From positions 1 to 52,660 of the forward strand of contig JAKOMP010000036.1 of NCBI GenBank assembly GCA_022241785.1: 52,660 bases of DNA, in the 5' to 3' direction. Under the pieces are notes generated by a model. It was not told where the DNA came from and made no database searches. It worked only from the letters and a program-made list of their open reading frames with translations. Shown one piece after another: positions 18,380 to 26,926 of the stretch. This stretch comes from Cyanocohniella sp. LLY. Its GTDB lineage: Bacteria > Cyanobacteriota > Cyanobacteriia > Cyanobacteriales > Nostocaceae. Numbering within the stretch: the first letter of the stretch is position 1; every line of letters starts with the position of its first letter. Both the position numbers and the translations under genes were made by a program.

Positions 18380-20581
18380 ATGAAAGGTCACCTTCATCCC
18401 AAGAACGATATAACGATCAACCCATCCGGTAACGAGTCAATCCTTAACGTGATTGGGCGCGTCAGCATGAAGCGTAGACGTTTCGTCTTGACAACTGCGG
18501 GAGCTACTGCGGCAACTATATTCGGTGATATGACTCTCGGTGGTTTTCTCCAAACTGTAGAAGCAGCAACAGTTCCAGCCGGACTAGGCTTTCCTGGTAT
18601 TGGCTTCGAGAGCATCGAGCCAAATCTGCTCAATCCAGAAACAGGACTATTAGAGAAGGATCTTGTTACTGTTCCTAAAGGTTACACAGCTCGAGTACTA
18701 GTTGCTTGGGGTGATCCCATTATGCCTGGTGCGCCAGACTGGTTTCCAGATGCTTCCCAAGATGCGGCGGCACAAGAAAAGCAGTGCGGAATGAACCATG
18801 ATGGTATGCACTTATTCCCGCTACCCGGACGAGCCTATCTCAGCCGGACAGCAGGGTTGCCAGTACCTGTTGAAGGTCGCGCTTACAACAACCGTGGTCT
18901 ACTTTGCCTTAATCACGAATATACCCAAGAAGTCTTCCTTCATCCCGGTGGTAATACAAGTGATGCCGAAATGACCATTGAGAAAGCCAGAAAGTCTCAG
19001 GCTGCTCATGGCGTATCTATCCAAGAAATAGCCAAAGATAGATTTGGTAATAGCTGGAGTGTTGAGCGCAATTCTCGTTATGGTCGCCGGATCACTGGTA
19101 ACACAGAAATGCGAGTTTCTGGGCCGGCTGCGGGTGATGCGTTGATGAAATCCAAGAAATTTTCCATTCAACCGAATGGATCATTTGAAATTGGCACCAA
19201 CGATGGCTACACCGCTTATGGTACGCTCAACAACTGCGCCCACGGTGTAACACCCTGGGGTACTTACCTCACCTGTGAAGAGAACTTCCAAGGCTATTTT
19301 GCTAACCGGACATTTAGTAACCAGCAAGATGACGATGTAAATAATGATGTCCTTGCAAGCTTAGGTCTGGAAGAGAAAAAAGCTGATATCATCAATGGAC
19401 AAAGACGCTACGGTATCCCCACATCATCCGGTTATCGCTGGCCTGTAGTTGATCCTCGCTTTGATGCTTTTGACAATCCCCTGGAACCTCATTTATTCGG
19501 TTGGGTAGTCGAGATTGATCCTTACGATCCCAACAGCAAGCCAGTCAAGCGCACTTCTATGGGTAGATTCAGACACGAGAGCGCTCAATATGTTGTTGAT
19601 GACAACAACCGTCTGGCTTTCTATCAGGGCGACGACAACGTAAATGAATATATCTATAAGTTCGTTTGTTCTCGTCAATATAATACACAAGTTCGGACTG
19701 CTAACCGTGACTTGCTAGACCACGGTATTCTTTACGTTGCCAAGTTTAATGATGATGGTACTGGCCAATGGCTACCTCTAGTTTACGGACAGGGTGGATT
19801 AACACCAGAGAACGGATTTAATAGTCAAGCTGAAGTGCTGGTTAAAACCAGAGAGGCTGCGGATAGAGTTGGCGCAACCATGATGGATCGCCCAGAGTGG
19901 ATTGGTATCCGTCCTCGAATTGGTGGATTCAATGAAGTTGAAGTCTACTGCACATTGACCAACAACAGTCGTCGCGGGACAGAACCGGCTTCTGTGAACA
20001 ATCCAGATGGCACAACCCCAGGAGGTGCTGCGCGTCCTCCAGTTGATGAGGCTAACCCACGTCCTAGCAACACTTTCGGTCATATTATCCGTTGGCGTGA
20101 GACTGGACGCAGCGTTGCAGCTACCACCTTCGATTGGGATATTTATATCTTGAATGGGGACAAAAAAGACCCCGACCCCAATCGTCAAGGCAACATCAAT
20201 GGTGATGACTTCGGCTCACCAGATGGTCTGTGGTTCGACTACTACGGTCGTCTCTGGATTCAAACTGACCATGCGGGTACTGGTACAGGTGACTATATCA
20301 ATATCGGCAGTAACTCGATGGTTTGTGCCAACCCTAATGATCCTAGAGAAGTTAAGCTTTTCTTGAGCAGCCCCACAGACTGTGAAGTCACTGGTGTGGT
20401 AACTACACCCGATGGTAAAACCATGTTCGTGAACATTCAACACCCAGGCTCTCGCGGAAGTGTTGAGGCTCCTACCAGCCGCAGTAACTGGCCACACAGT
20501 CAAGGTTATGGCCCACAAGGTCGTCCTCGTTCTGCTACAGTGGTCATCACCAAAAATGACGGTGGCATTATTGGTGCATAG
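18380..20581 (+). CDS. PhoX-type (DUF839) phosphatase, Tat-exported
   Basis: A 733-aa DUF839/PhoX family protein. These are Ca/Fe-dependent phosphomonoesterases exported by the Tat system to scavenge phosphate. KRRRFVLTTAGATAA at residues ~31-45 is a twin-arginine signal. The first ATG leaves a 29-residue leader before it, while an ATG at 18467 would place the RR motif at the very N-terminus. The body has family-typical blocks such as LCLNHEYTQEVF, GTLNNCAHGVTPWGTYLTCEEN and DGLWFDYYGRLWIQTD. No partner gene is adjacent. It converges on lepA, with a MITE-like repeat and a terminator between. Regulation by phosphate is likely from the family and only weakly supported by sequence. Confidence 0.85.
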   Translation: MKGHLHPKNDITINPSGNESILNVIGRVSMKRRRFVLTTAGATAATIFGDMTLGGFLQTVEAATVPAGLGFPGIGFESIEPNLLNPETGLLEKDLVTVPKGYTARVLVAWGDPIMPGAPDWFPDASQDAAAQEKQCGMNHDGMHLFPLPGRAYLSRTAGLPVPVEGRAYNNRGLLCLNHEYTQEVFLHPGGNTSDAEMTIEKARKSQAAHGVSIQEIAKDRFGNSWSVERNSRYGRRITGNTEMRVSGPAAGDALMKSKKFSIQPNGSFEIGTNDGYTAYGTLNNCAHGVTPWGTYLTCEENFQGYFANRTFSNQQDDDVNNDVLASLGLEEKKADIINGQRRYGIPTSSGYRWPVVDPRFDAFDNPLEPHLFGWVVEIDPYDPNSKPVKRTSMGRFRHESAQYVVDDNNRLAFYQGDDNVNEYIYKFVCSRQYNTQVRTANRDLLDHGILYVAKFNDDGTGQWLPLVYGQGGLTPENGFNSQAEVLVKTREAADRVGATMMDRPEWIGIRPRIGGFNEVEVYCTLTNNSRRGTEPASVNNPDGTTPGGAARPPVDEANPRPSNTFGHIIRWRETGRSVAATTFDWDIYILNGDKKDPDPNRQGNINGDDFGSPDGLWFDYYGRLWIQTDHAGTGTGDYINIGSNSMVCANPNDPREVKLFLSSPTDCEVTGVVTTPDGKTMFVNIQHPGSRGSVEAPTSRSNWPHSQGYGPQGRPRSATVVITKNDGGIIGA

Positions 20582-20616
20582 GGCTTGATTGGTTAAGCGA
20601 TCAAATGATCTAAATA

Positions 20617-20772
20617 AACGTGAGTTCGACGAATCTAAAAAACCCCTCTCCAAACCTCTCCCCTGCAAGGAGAGAGGCTTTGAAACGCTTATTTTTTCGT
20701 TGAAAATGCGAAATATATCTGCCCCTCTCCGCGTCGGAGAGGGGTTGGGGAGAGGTTCATCGAACTCACGTT
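20617..20772. repeat. 156-bp TIR element (GTGAGTTCGA family), intact copy
   Basis: The ends AACGTGAGTTCGACGAA and TTCATCGAACTCACGTT pair over 16 of 17 positions. AAATA lies directly outside both ends as a probable 5-bp target duplication. Inside are the CCCCTCTCC-rich arms and a palindromic CTCCGCGTCGGAG centre. It is non-coding and MITE-like. A second, disrupted copy starts at 42499. Confidence 0.85.
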
Positions 20773-20782
20773 AAATAAAACT

Positions 20783-20830
20783 AAAAACTTGGATTCCCAC
20801 CTGTATTTAGGTTAAGAATCCAAGTTTTTT
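20783..20830. terminator. Bidirectional terminator between phoX and lepA
   Basis: AAAACTTGGATTC and GAATCCAAGTTTT form a perfect 13-bp stem with flanking A and T runs on either side. It lies 24 bp past the lepA stop and can serve both convergent genes. Confidence 0.85.
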
Positions 20831-20854
20831 GTATATGCAACTGAAATTTTTGTT

Positions 20855-22666
20855 TTAGCCTTGATCCAAACGCAGAACTGCCATAAAAGCTTCCTGGGGT
20901 ACATCTACTGTACCTACAGATTTCATCCGCTTTTTACCTTTAGCCTGCTTCTGTAATAGTTTCTTCTTCCGGCTAATGTCGCCACCGTAGCACTTGGCAA
21001 GTACATCTTTGCGTAAAGCTGGAATATGTTCACTGGCAATGACTTTACTCCCAATAGATGCCTGAATTGGCACTTTGAATTGATGGCGGGGAATTAGTTC
21101 TTTGAGTTTTTCGGCCATTGATCGTCCGACGTTGTAGGCTTTATCTCGGTGGACAATCATTGCCAAGGAATCAACTGGATCGCCATTAATCATGATATCC
21201 AGCTTCACCAAAGGATTTTCGCGGTAACCAATGAGATGATATTCCATGCTGGCATAACCGCGCGATCGCGACTTCATCTGATCAAAAAAGTCGGTGACTA
21301 CTTCCGCTAAGGGTAACTCGTAAGTGAGTGTAGTTCGTCCTTGGGCTAGATATTTCATATCTTTAAAGATACCCCGCCGATTTTGCGACAACTCCATCAA
21401 AGTGCCTACATAAGTTTCCGGCGTAATCATTTCTACTTTAACGTAGGGTTCTTCAATTTTTTCGCGGTCGTTGGGAGCAGGTAAATTGCTGGGATTATCG
21501 ATGAATAGTTCTTCACCCTTATTAGTAATTACCCGGTAAACCACAGACGGTGCTGTAATAATTAAATCCAGGTTGTATTCTCGTTCCAAGCGTTCCTGGA
21601 CAATTTCCATGTGCAACAACCCCAAGAACCCACAACGGAAACCAAACCCCATAGCGCTGGAAGTTTCTGGTTCGTATTGTAGTGCAGCGTCGTTCAGTCC
21701 TAGTTTTTCTAAGGCTTCGCGCAAATCTTCAAATTGGTCGGCATCAATGGGGAACATACCACAAAACACCATCGGATTGGCTTCTGTGTAACCAGGTAAA
21801 GCTTCTGCGGCTTTGGCTTTGGTGAGAGTGATGGTATCTCCCACCCGTGCATCGGCTACAGCTTTAATGGCTGCGGCAAAATAGCCTACTTCTCCAGCGT
21901 GTAGTTCATCAACTTCAATTTGGGTAGGTGAGAGTACACCCAACTCATCAACATCGTATTCTTTACCGGATGCCATTAAATAAATGCGATCGCCTCTTTT
22001 CAAAGTGCCATCCATCACCCGAAAATAGACAATTACACCCCGGTAGCTGTCGTAATAGCTATCAAAAATCAATGCCCGTAAGCGTTCATTTACGGTATTT
22101 TTTGGTGGTGGTACCCGCTCTACAACAGCTTCTAAAATTTCAGTAATGCCAATTCCTTCTTTGGCAGAAGCCAGAATAGCACCACTACAATCTAGACCGA
22201 TAATTTCTTCGATTTCACCGATTACCCTGTCTGGTTCTGCCCCTGGTAAGTCGATTTTATTTAAAACTGGGATAATTTCTAAGTCGTTTTCCAGAGCCAG
22301 ATACAGGTTAGCCAAAGTTTGCGCTTCTACCCCTTGGGAGGCATCTACCACTAACAGCGCACCTTCACATGCTACGAGACTGCGAGAAACTTCATACGAA
22401 AAATCCACATGTCCAGGAGTATCAATTAGATTCAGCACATATTGCTGACCATCTTTGGCCTGATAATTCATCCGGGCAGCTTGCAGCTTAATGGTAATGC
22501 CGCGCTCCCGTTCCAAATCCATGTTGTCGAGAAATTGTTCCTTCATCTTCCGCTCATCAACAGTGCCAGTGGATTGCAGTAAGCGATCGGCGAGGGTGGA
22601 TTTCCCGTGATCAATGTGAGCAATAATGCAAAAATTGCGAATACGAACGGCGGGAACGTCAGTCAT
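20855..22666 (-). CDS. lepA: Elongation factor 4 (LepA)
   Basis: A 603-aa translational GTPase of normal length. It associates with ribosomes and supports translation or ribosome assembly under stress. G1 AHIDHGKST is near residues 16-24, followed by [18 protein letters not shown], and the LepA-specific C-terminal domain with [33 protein letters not shown] and KKRMKSVG. Its homologue TypA is also in this window, 18.9 kb away. It is a single gene with its own terminator. Confidence 0.97.
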   Translation of the reverse strand: MTDVPAVRIRNFCIIAHIDHGKSTLADRLLQSTGTVDERKMKEQFLDNMDLERERGITIKLQAARMNYQAKDGQQYVLNLIDTPGHVDFSYEVSRSLVACEGALLVVDASQGVEAQTLANLYLALENDLEIIPVLNKIDLPGAEPDRVIGEIEEIIGLDCSGAILASAKEGIGITEILEAVVERVPPPKNTVNERLRALIFDSYYDSYRGVIVYFRVMDGTLKRGDRIYLMASGKEYDVDELGVLSPTQIEVDELHAGEVGYFAAAIKAVADARVGDTITLTKAKAAEALPGYTEANPMVFCGMFPIDADQFEDLREALEKLGLNDAALQYEPETSSAMGFGFRCGFLGLLHMEIVQERLEREYNLDLIITAPSVVYRVITNKGEELFIDNPSNLPAPNDREKIEEPYVKVEMITPETYVGTLMELSQNRRGIFKDMKYLAQGRTTLTYELPLAEVVTDFFDQMKSRSRGYASMEYHLIGYRENPLVKLDIMINGDPVDSLAMIVHRDKAYNVGRSMAEKLKELIPRHQFKVPIQASIGSKVIASEHIPALRKDVLAKCYGGDISRKKKLLQKQAKGKKRMKSVGTVDVPQEAFMAVLRLDQG

Positions 22667-23163
22667 ATACTATCTTTTGCTGAAGCAGCAACCAAGGTTA
22701 AACAAACAATTTACTTCATGTATTTTAATACTTTCTTCGCCAAGACGCTGCCATTAGTCAATGTGGAGTTATGAGAGGATAAGGAATAACTGACTTCCCC
22801 CTCTATGTAGACTTTAAAGAATATATATAAAGTCTATTTTACATGCAAGGATTGACTAACCAGAGGCGTACAATAAATATATATAAGTAAATAATGTAGA
22901 GATCGTGGGCAGTTACACCTTGTAAATGCTTAGAACTACTGATTTACTGACAAAAGTTCTAGAGCTGTTGTCTAGTGAGTTTGATGAAAATTACCAATTG
23001 AAACCAGATGCTGTTACTTTGGTTGGATTTCGGGGAACTATATAACTGTGCAATGACTGTGCAGGAACTCTGCACTGGCAAATTGTCAGTAAAAGAACCC
23101 CGATGGTACATAATCACGACTTGACAAAGCTTTAGATGTAACAATCTCTGAGTATATAAACCT
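22667..23163. other. Intergenic region between lepA and the RHH-like gene
   Basis: About 500 bp, divergent, AT-rich. A TAGACTTTA / TAAAGTCTA inverted repeat lies at about 22808-22836. I see no gene of coding quality. Promoters for lepA and the small downstream gene should lie here. Confidence 0.5.
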
Positions 23164-23400
23164 ATGAATATGAAAGAGAAAGCTACCGATGCGGATCATA
23201 AACGAGCCGATAAGGTAGAAATTGCCGTCCACCTGGACTCGGAGTTACTAGAGCAAATTCAGCATCTAACCAACGACCCCAGTAAAGTGATCGAGGTGGC
23301 AATTCGTCAATGGCTACGAGGTGAAGTTCCCCGGGATGATGAACTGACACGTAACCCCCGGCGTATACCTATTCCACCTCGGGGGGAATGGAATGATTGA
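23164..23400 (+). CDS. Small ribbon-helix-helix-like protein
   Basis: A 78-aa protein whose middle (KVEIAVHLDSELLEQIQHLT..PSKVIEVAIRQWL) has the strand-helix-helix pattern of CopG/MetJ-type DNA-binding or antitoxin proteins. The start begins with Lys/Asp-rich residues and the tail is Pro/Arg-rich (RNPRRIPIPPRGEWND). No toxin gene is adjacent, so it may be a solitary regulator. It stands 180 bp before the histidine kinase gene, which gives no clear functional link. Confidence 0.6.
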   Translation: MNMKEKATDADHKRADKVEIAVHLDSELLEQIQHLTNDPSKVIEVAIRQWLRGEVPRDDELTRNPRRIPIPPRGEWND

Positions 23401-23579
23401 CATCAGTGAATAAGCTGTGAATACAAAATAAAAATCACGTAAAGTTTGTCAATCTAGATGCCATAAACGCCAAAATACCCAATGAGTGGATGCCAAAGCT
23501 GTAATAATTTATGCCAAATTTTTTGGGGCAGCTTTAGCAAAAACGTTCTGAGTTGCCATTTGTCTATCCAACTCGATTA

Positions 23580-25322
23580 ATGACTATTACTGCTAAATCC
23601 CAATTGCCGAATTTATTTTCCCAAAATCTGGAATATTCGACTCATAAACCTGGTGGCTCCTTGCCAAATTTAGGAGCAGAGTTAGTGTACACGCAAGATG
23701 GGACAGGACGCTACCTGACATTTTATTGGCAGCAAAGCGAACTGTTGGGGTTAAACCCTAAGCAAATAGTGAATAAGCGCAACAAAGGGGAAATTTTTGT
23801 CCCTGTAGACAATGGTGCTTATTTGGAACGTTTACAGCGAATTTTGAGTAGTTTGGTGCCGGAAAAATTTCAATGTTGGTTTAGCTACCGCCAACAGTTA
23901 TTCGAGTTGGAGTTGGCAATTTGCCCGATTATGCCGCAATTGGGAACCGCCGCCACTACCGTCTTAGTAATGGGACGGTTACTGCAAACTACCCTCAACA
24001 AACAAGACGTAAAGTTAACACCACCAGCGCCGACACCAATAGATTTGGCTTTACGTTCACAGCAGCATCAAAAGCTGGTAAATGAAATTACCAGAAATAT
24101 TCGGCGGACATTGAATTTAGATCTGATTTGGCAACAGACAGTTGATAGTTTGGGAAAAGCTTTGCGGCTAGAGCGTTGTATTATCTGTCCTTACCAGTCC
24201 TCTAGTTCTAGAGTCCGGGTGATAGCAGAATATCATCAGCCAGAACGCAGCTCAATGCTTGGCTTAGAAATAGATTTAGCTTCTGAGCCAGCCTTTGCTC
24301 AGGCGTTGGCAACTCTAGAACCAGTGGTGATGGAGGCGTCGAAATATAGTCTGTGTCCCCAGCAAAAAATCTTAGTGGTAGCCACGTGCTATCAAGACCA
24401 AGCCAATGGACTGATTGCCATAAATCTGCGAGATGAATGTCACCCATTGACCGATGCAGAACTGGAACTAGCAAAAGAAGTTGCCGATCAACTGGGAACA
24501 GCGATCGCTCATGCTACTTTATACAAAGAATTAGAAGCAGCCCGTCAAAAAGCCGAAGAAGCCTCTCGCCTCAAAAGCGAATTTCTAGCCAATGTATCCC
24601 ATGAAATTCGGACTCCCCTCAATGGCATGATCGGATTTTTGAAGTTGATTTTGGAGGGCATGGCAGATGACCCGGAAGAACAAAATCAATTCCTCTCAGA
24701 AGCTCATCATTTATCAATACATTTACTCAACATCATCAACGATATTTTAGATATCGCTAAAATCGAAGCAGGCAAAATGGAGCTAGTTTGCTCTCCAGTC
24801 AAGCTAGATGAGCTATTTAGTGATGTAGAAAATTTCATGCGTCCCCAGGCAGAGACTAGAAACCTCAGCTTCCAGATGCAAATGTTACCGACTTCTGATG
24901 AAATTATTGTCCAAGGCAATTATCAACGGCTATTACAAGTTATGCTTAACTTGGTCAGCAATGCCATAAAATTTACGCAAGAAGGTGGCATCACTGTCAG
25001 TGCTGATTTAGTCTTAAAAAAGACAAAAATTCAAGACCAGCAATTTCCTGGCATGGTGAAAGTAAGGGTTGCAGACACTGGTATCGGTGTTTCCCTAGAC
25101 AAACAAGATAAATTATTTCAATTATTTTCTCAAGTAGATGGTTCTCGGACTCGCCATTACGGTGGTACAGGTTTGGGTCTGGCAATATCCCAAAAGCTGA
25201 TAGAGGCTATGGGTGGCGAAGTGCATTTTTATAGTCTCGGTGAAGGACTGGGTTCAACTGTGACATTCACTGTGCCTTTGTACCAACAACCAGTTTTAGT
25301 TTCTGCTAATGATTGTGATTAA
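23580..25322 (+). CDS. Hybrid-less sensor histidine kinase with PAS-like and GAF domains
   Basis: A 580-aa cytosolic sensor kinase without transmembrane segments. A PAS-like region spans about residues 40-140, a GAF domain about 165-320, then HisKA with the phospho-acceptor His341 in NVSHEIRTPLNGM. The HATPase_c domain shows NLVSNAIKFT (N box), DTGIGVS (G1) and GGTGLGLAISQKL (G2). No receiver domain or response regulator gene is adjacent, so the partner is elsewhere. I used the ATG at 23580; the frame can be extended to a TTG at 23553. No SD is visible. The ligand of the GAF domain is unknown and no bilin-type Cys motif was recognised. Confidence 0.9.
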   Translation: MTITAKSQLPNLFSQNLEYSTHKPGGSLPNLGAELVYTQDGTGRYLTFYWQQSELLGLNPKQIVNKRNKGEIFVPVDNGAYLERLQRILSSLVPEKFQCWFSYRQQLFELELAICPIMPQLGTAATTVLVMGRLLQTTLNKQDVKLTPPAPTPIDLALRSQQHQKLVNEITRNIRRTLNLDLIWQQTVDSLGKALRLERCIICPYQSSSSRVRVIAEYHQPERSSMLGLEIDLASEPAFAQALATLEPVVMEASKYSLCPQQKILVVATCYQDQANGLIAINLRDECHPLTDAELELAKEVADQLGTAIAHATLYKELEAARQKAEEASRLKSEFLANVSHEIRTPLNGMIGFLKLILEGMADDPEEQNQFLSEAHHLSIHLLNIINDILDIAKIEAGKMELVCSPVKLDELFSDVENFMRPQAETRNLSFQMQMLPTSDEIIVQGNYQRLLQVMLNLVSNAIKFTQEGGITVSADLVLKKTKIQDQQFPGMVKVRVADTGIGVSLDKQDKLFQLFSQVDGSRTRHYGGTGLGLAISQKLIEAMGGEVHFYSLGEGLGSTVTFTVPLYQQPVLVSANDCD

Positions 25323-25507
25323 GTAAAAAAAGTGCCATCAGCTATTGGTCAGCGGCTCTAGCCCTTTGTTGCAAAATACTGCACTTAGCGCGTAGCCACG
25401 ACCCATTGGTGACAAGTTAAGGAAAAGAGAAAATGTCATCTTTAGCGTGAGCGTCCCGTTGGCCCAGCTGCTCGTAGATAAGGAAAATAAAAATCCAAAA
25501 GGGTTTA

Positions 25508-25963
25508 TTAATGGCGATCGCTGCTGACTCCATCAGTGGTTCGTCCACTCATTTCACTCTCTTGGATGCGGTAGATTGCAATCACTTCTGAACGTCCCTG
25601 AGCATCAATCCAGGTTCGATTGATCGCGGGTGACAGCGTTGTATTGCGCTCTTTGATAAAGTGCATTGCCCGCTCGATGTCTGAACGCTCGGTGAGGCGA
25701 GAGGCTCGACCATTCACAATCACACTGCGCCAATGAAGGGGCCCGTGAATTTGTTCAACCTGTAGGCAGATGTCTGGATTCGCGTCTATGTCATGAGTCT
25801 TCATGCCGACCGTTGTAAACAGGTAGATGTCCTCTTCTTCGAGATAATAATACATTGGCATCACGTAGGGTTTACCTTCGTGTATGCAGCCAAGATGACC
25901 GTATCCTACTTGGTGTAGCAGTTCGTATATTTCTTTGGAACTCATTTCATCAATATCTAACAT
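25508..25963 (-). CDS. PNPOx-like flavin-binding (NimA-type) protein
   Basis: A 151-aa protein of the pyridoxamine 5'-phosphate oxidase-like split-barrel family. Features are YGHLGCIHEGKPYVMPMYYY near the N-terminus, then YLFTTVGMKTHDIDANPDICLQVEQ and WRSVIVNGRASRLT. These match the NimA/heme-iron-utilisation type more than true PdxH. Such proteins bind FMN or F420 and reduce varied substrates; the substrate here is unknown. The ATG at 25963 has AGGAAA upstream. The frame stays open to 26074 but has no family similarity there. It lies next to a decayed ScyD/E-like fragment. Confidence 0.8.
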   Translation of the reverse strand: MLDIDEMSSKEIYELLHQVGYGHLGCIHEGKPYVMPMYYYLEEEDIYLFTTVGMKTHDIDANPDICLQVEQIHGPLHWRSVIVNGRASRLTERSDIERAMHFIKERNTTLSPAINRTWIDAQGRSEVIAIYRIQESEMSGRTTDGVSSDRH

Positions 25964-26021
25964 TAATATTTTCCTAAAGATGCAGTTGATTGGTAGTGTA
26001 TTAAAGAGAAATATTCCACGA

Positions 26022-26291
26022 TTAACATCTGTTGTTAGATGGAGTAGATATGGAAACTGTTTTTTTGATGTCAATCCTTAAGACTTGTCCTTGTCCTGGG
26101 CTATCGCCTCTGTTAGAGACATAAATTGCACCATCAAGACCAACGCTCAGGGCAGTAGCAGACTCTAATCCATTACCACTAAGAACAGTTGTACGAGTCC
26201 CATCAGGAGCTATTTGAATCAGAGATCCATCCCTTACACTCTGCCACTCTGGTTGATAATTCTTTTGATGTTTTGTTTTTTGCCTTTTCAT
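26022..26291 (-). pseudogene. C-terminal fragment of a ScyD/ScyE-like beta-propeller protein
   Basis: An 89-aa open frame with a segment DGSLIQIAPDGTRTTVLSGN, then ATALSVGLDGAIYVSNRG and GQGQVLRID. This is the blade pattern of the ScyD/ScyE family, which are secreted NHL-type propellers in cyanobacteria. A full protein is several hundred residues with a signal peptide. Here only about 65 residues are recognisable, the first ~15 (MKRQKTKHQKNYQ) do not fit, and no upstream part is present. It is probably a truncated gene remnant. An intact homologue elsewhere in the genome would be the likely source. Confidence 0.55.
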
Positions 26292-26564
26292 CTGAGCCTT
26301 TAGCTGTATATTTGCGATGTATCGCTGGATTGTTTATGATAACTGTCATCCAATTTGGCAGATAATAGCTGAACGTCTTTTGAATCAAGAAGCGATTATT
26401 TTTAACCGCACTTGTGATCAACGTGTCGATTATGATGAGTCATCAAGGGATGACTATCATCTGACTAAACTCTGGATTAAACACAATCTTGGGGCGATTA
26501 TATCTAAAATTAAGTTAACAAACGTTGCATATAAATATTTTCCTACCAAAAGAGGTCTCAAACA
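26292..26564. other. Spacer upstream of nfu
   Basis: About 270 bp of AT-rich sequence. An 85-codon plus-strand frame (26317-26574) overlaps the nfu start and has no recognisable family pattern. An AGAGGT Shine-Dalgarno for nfu lies at about 26551. Confidence 0.4.
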
Positions 26565-26795
26565 ATGGAACTGACAACTGAAAACGTCGAGACAGTATTA
26601 GATGAAATGCGCCCCTATCTCATGTCTGATGGCGGTAATGTGGAACTTGTAGAGCTTGATGGGCCGATTGTAAAACTACGCTTGCAAGGTGCTTGCGGTT
26701 CTTGCCCCAGTTCGGCAATGACTCTGAGAATGGGAATTGAACGCCGTCTCCGGGAAATGATTCCCGAAATTGCAGAAGTTGAGCAAGTGATTTAG
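26565..26795 (+). CDS. nfu: Nfu-type iron-sulfur scaffold protein
   Basis: A 76-aa protein that is just the NifU C-terminal (Nfu) domain. Two cysteines, C44-x2-C47 in GACGSCPSS, bridge a [4Fe-4S] cluster at a dimer interface and deliver it to apoproteins such as photosystem I. The motif [10 protein letters not shown] and [17 protein letters not shown] complete the family. The SD AGAGGT sits ahead of the ATG. It stands alone, not in a nif cluster, which fits the housekeeping cyanobacterial form rather than a nitrogen-fixation NifU. Confidence 0.93.
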   Translation: MELTTENVETVLDEMRPYLMSDGGNVELVELDGPIVKLRLQGACGSCPSSAMTLRMGIERRLREMIPEIAEVEQVI

Positions 26796-26926
26796 GAACT
26801 AGGGACTGGGGACTGGGAATGGAGATGTAGTGGCAGTCTAGAGTATTTCTGCTGACACCATGAACCATGCCCTCATGTCCCATTTCCTATGACCGATACT
26901 CTATGCCCAGTATTCAATGATTTACT

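Noticed and set aside
22959-23144. 61-codon minus-strand ORF upstream of the RHH-like gene
   Set aside because: It lies in the promoter region of the plus-strand gene. No SD or family pattern was seen.
26317-26574. 85-codon plus-strand ORF before nfu
   Set aside because: It overlaps the nfu start and the AT-rich spacer, and shows no recognisable motif or SD.
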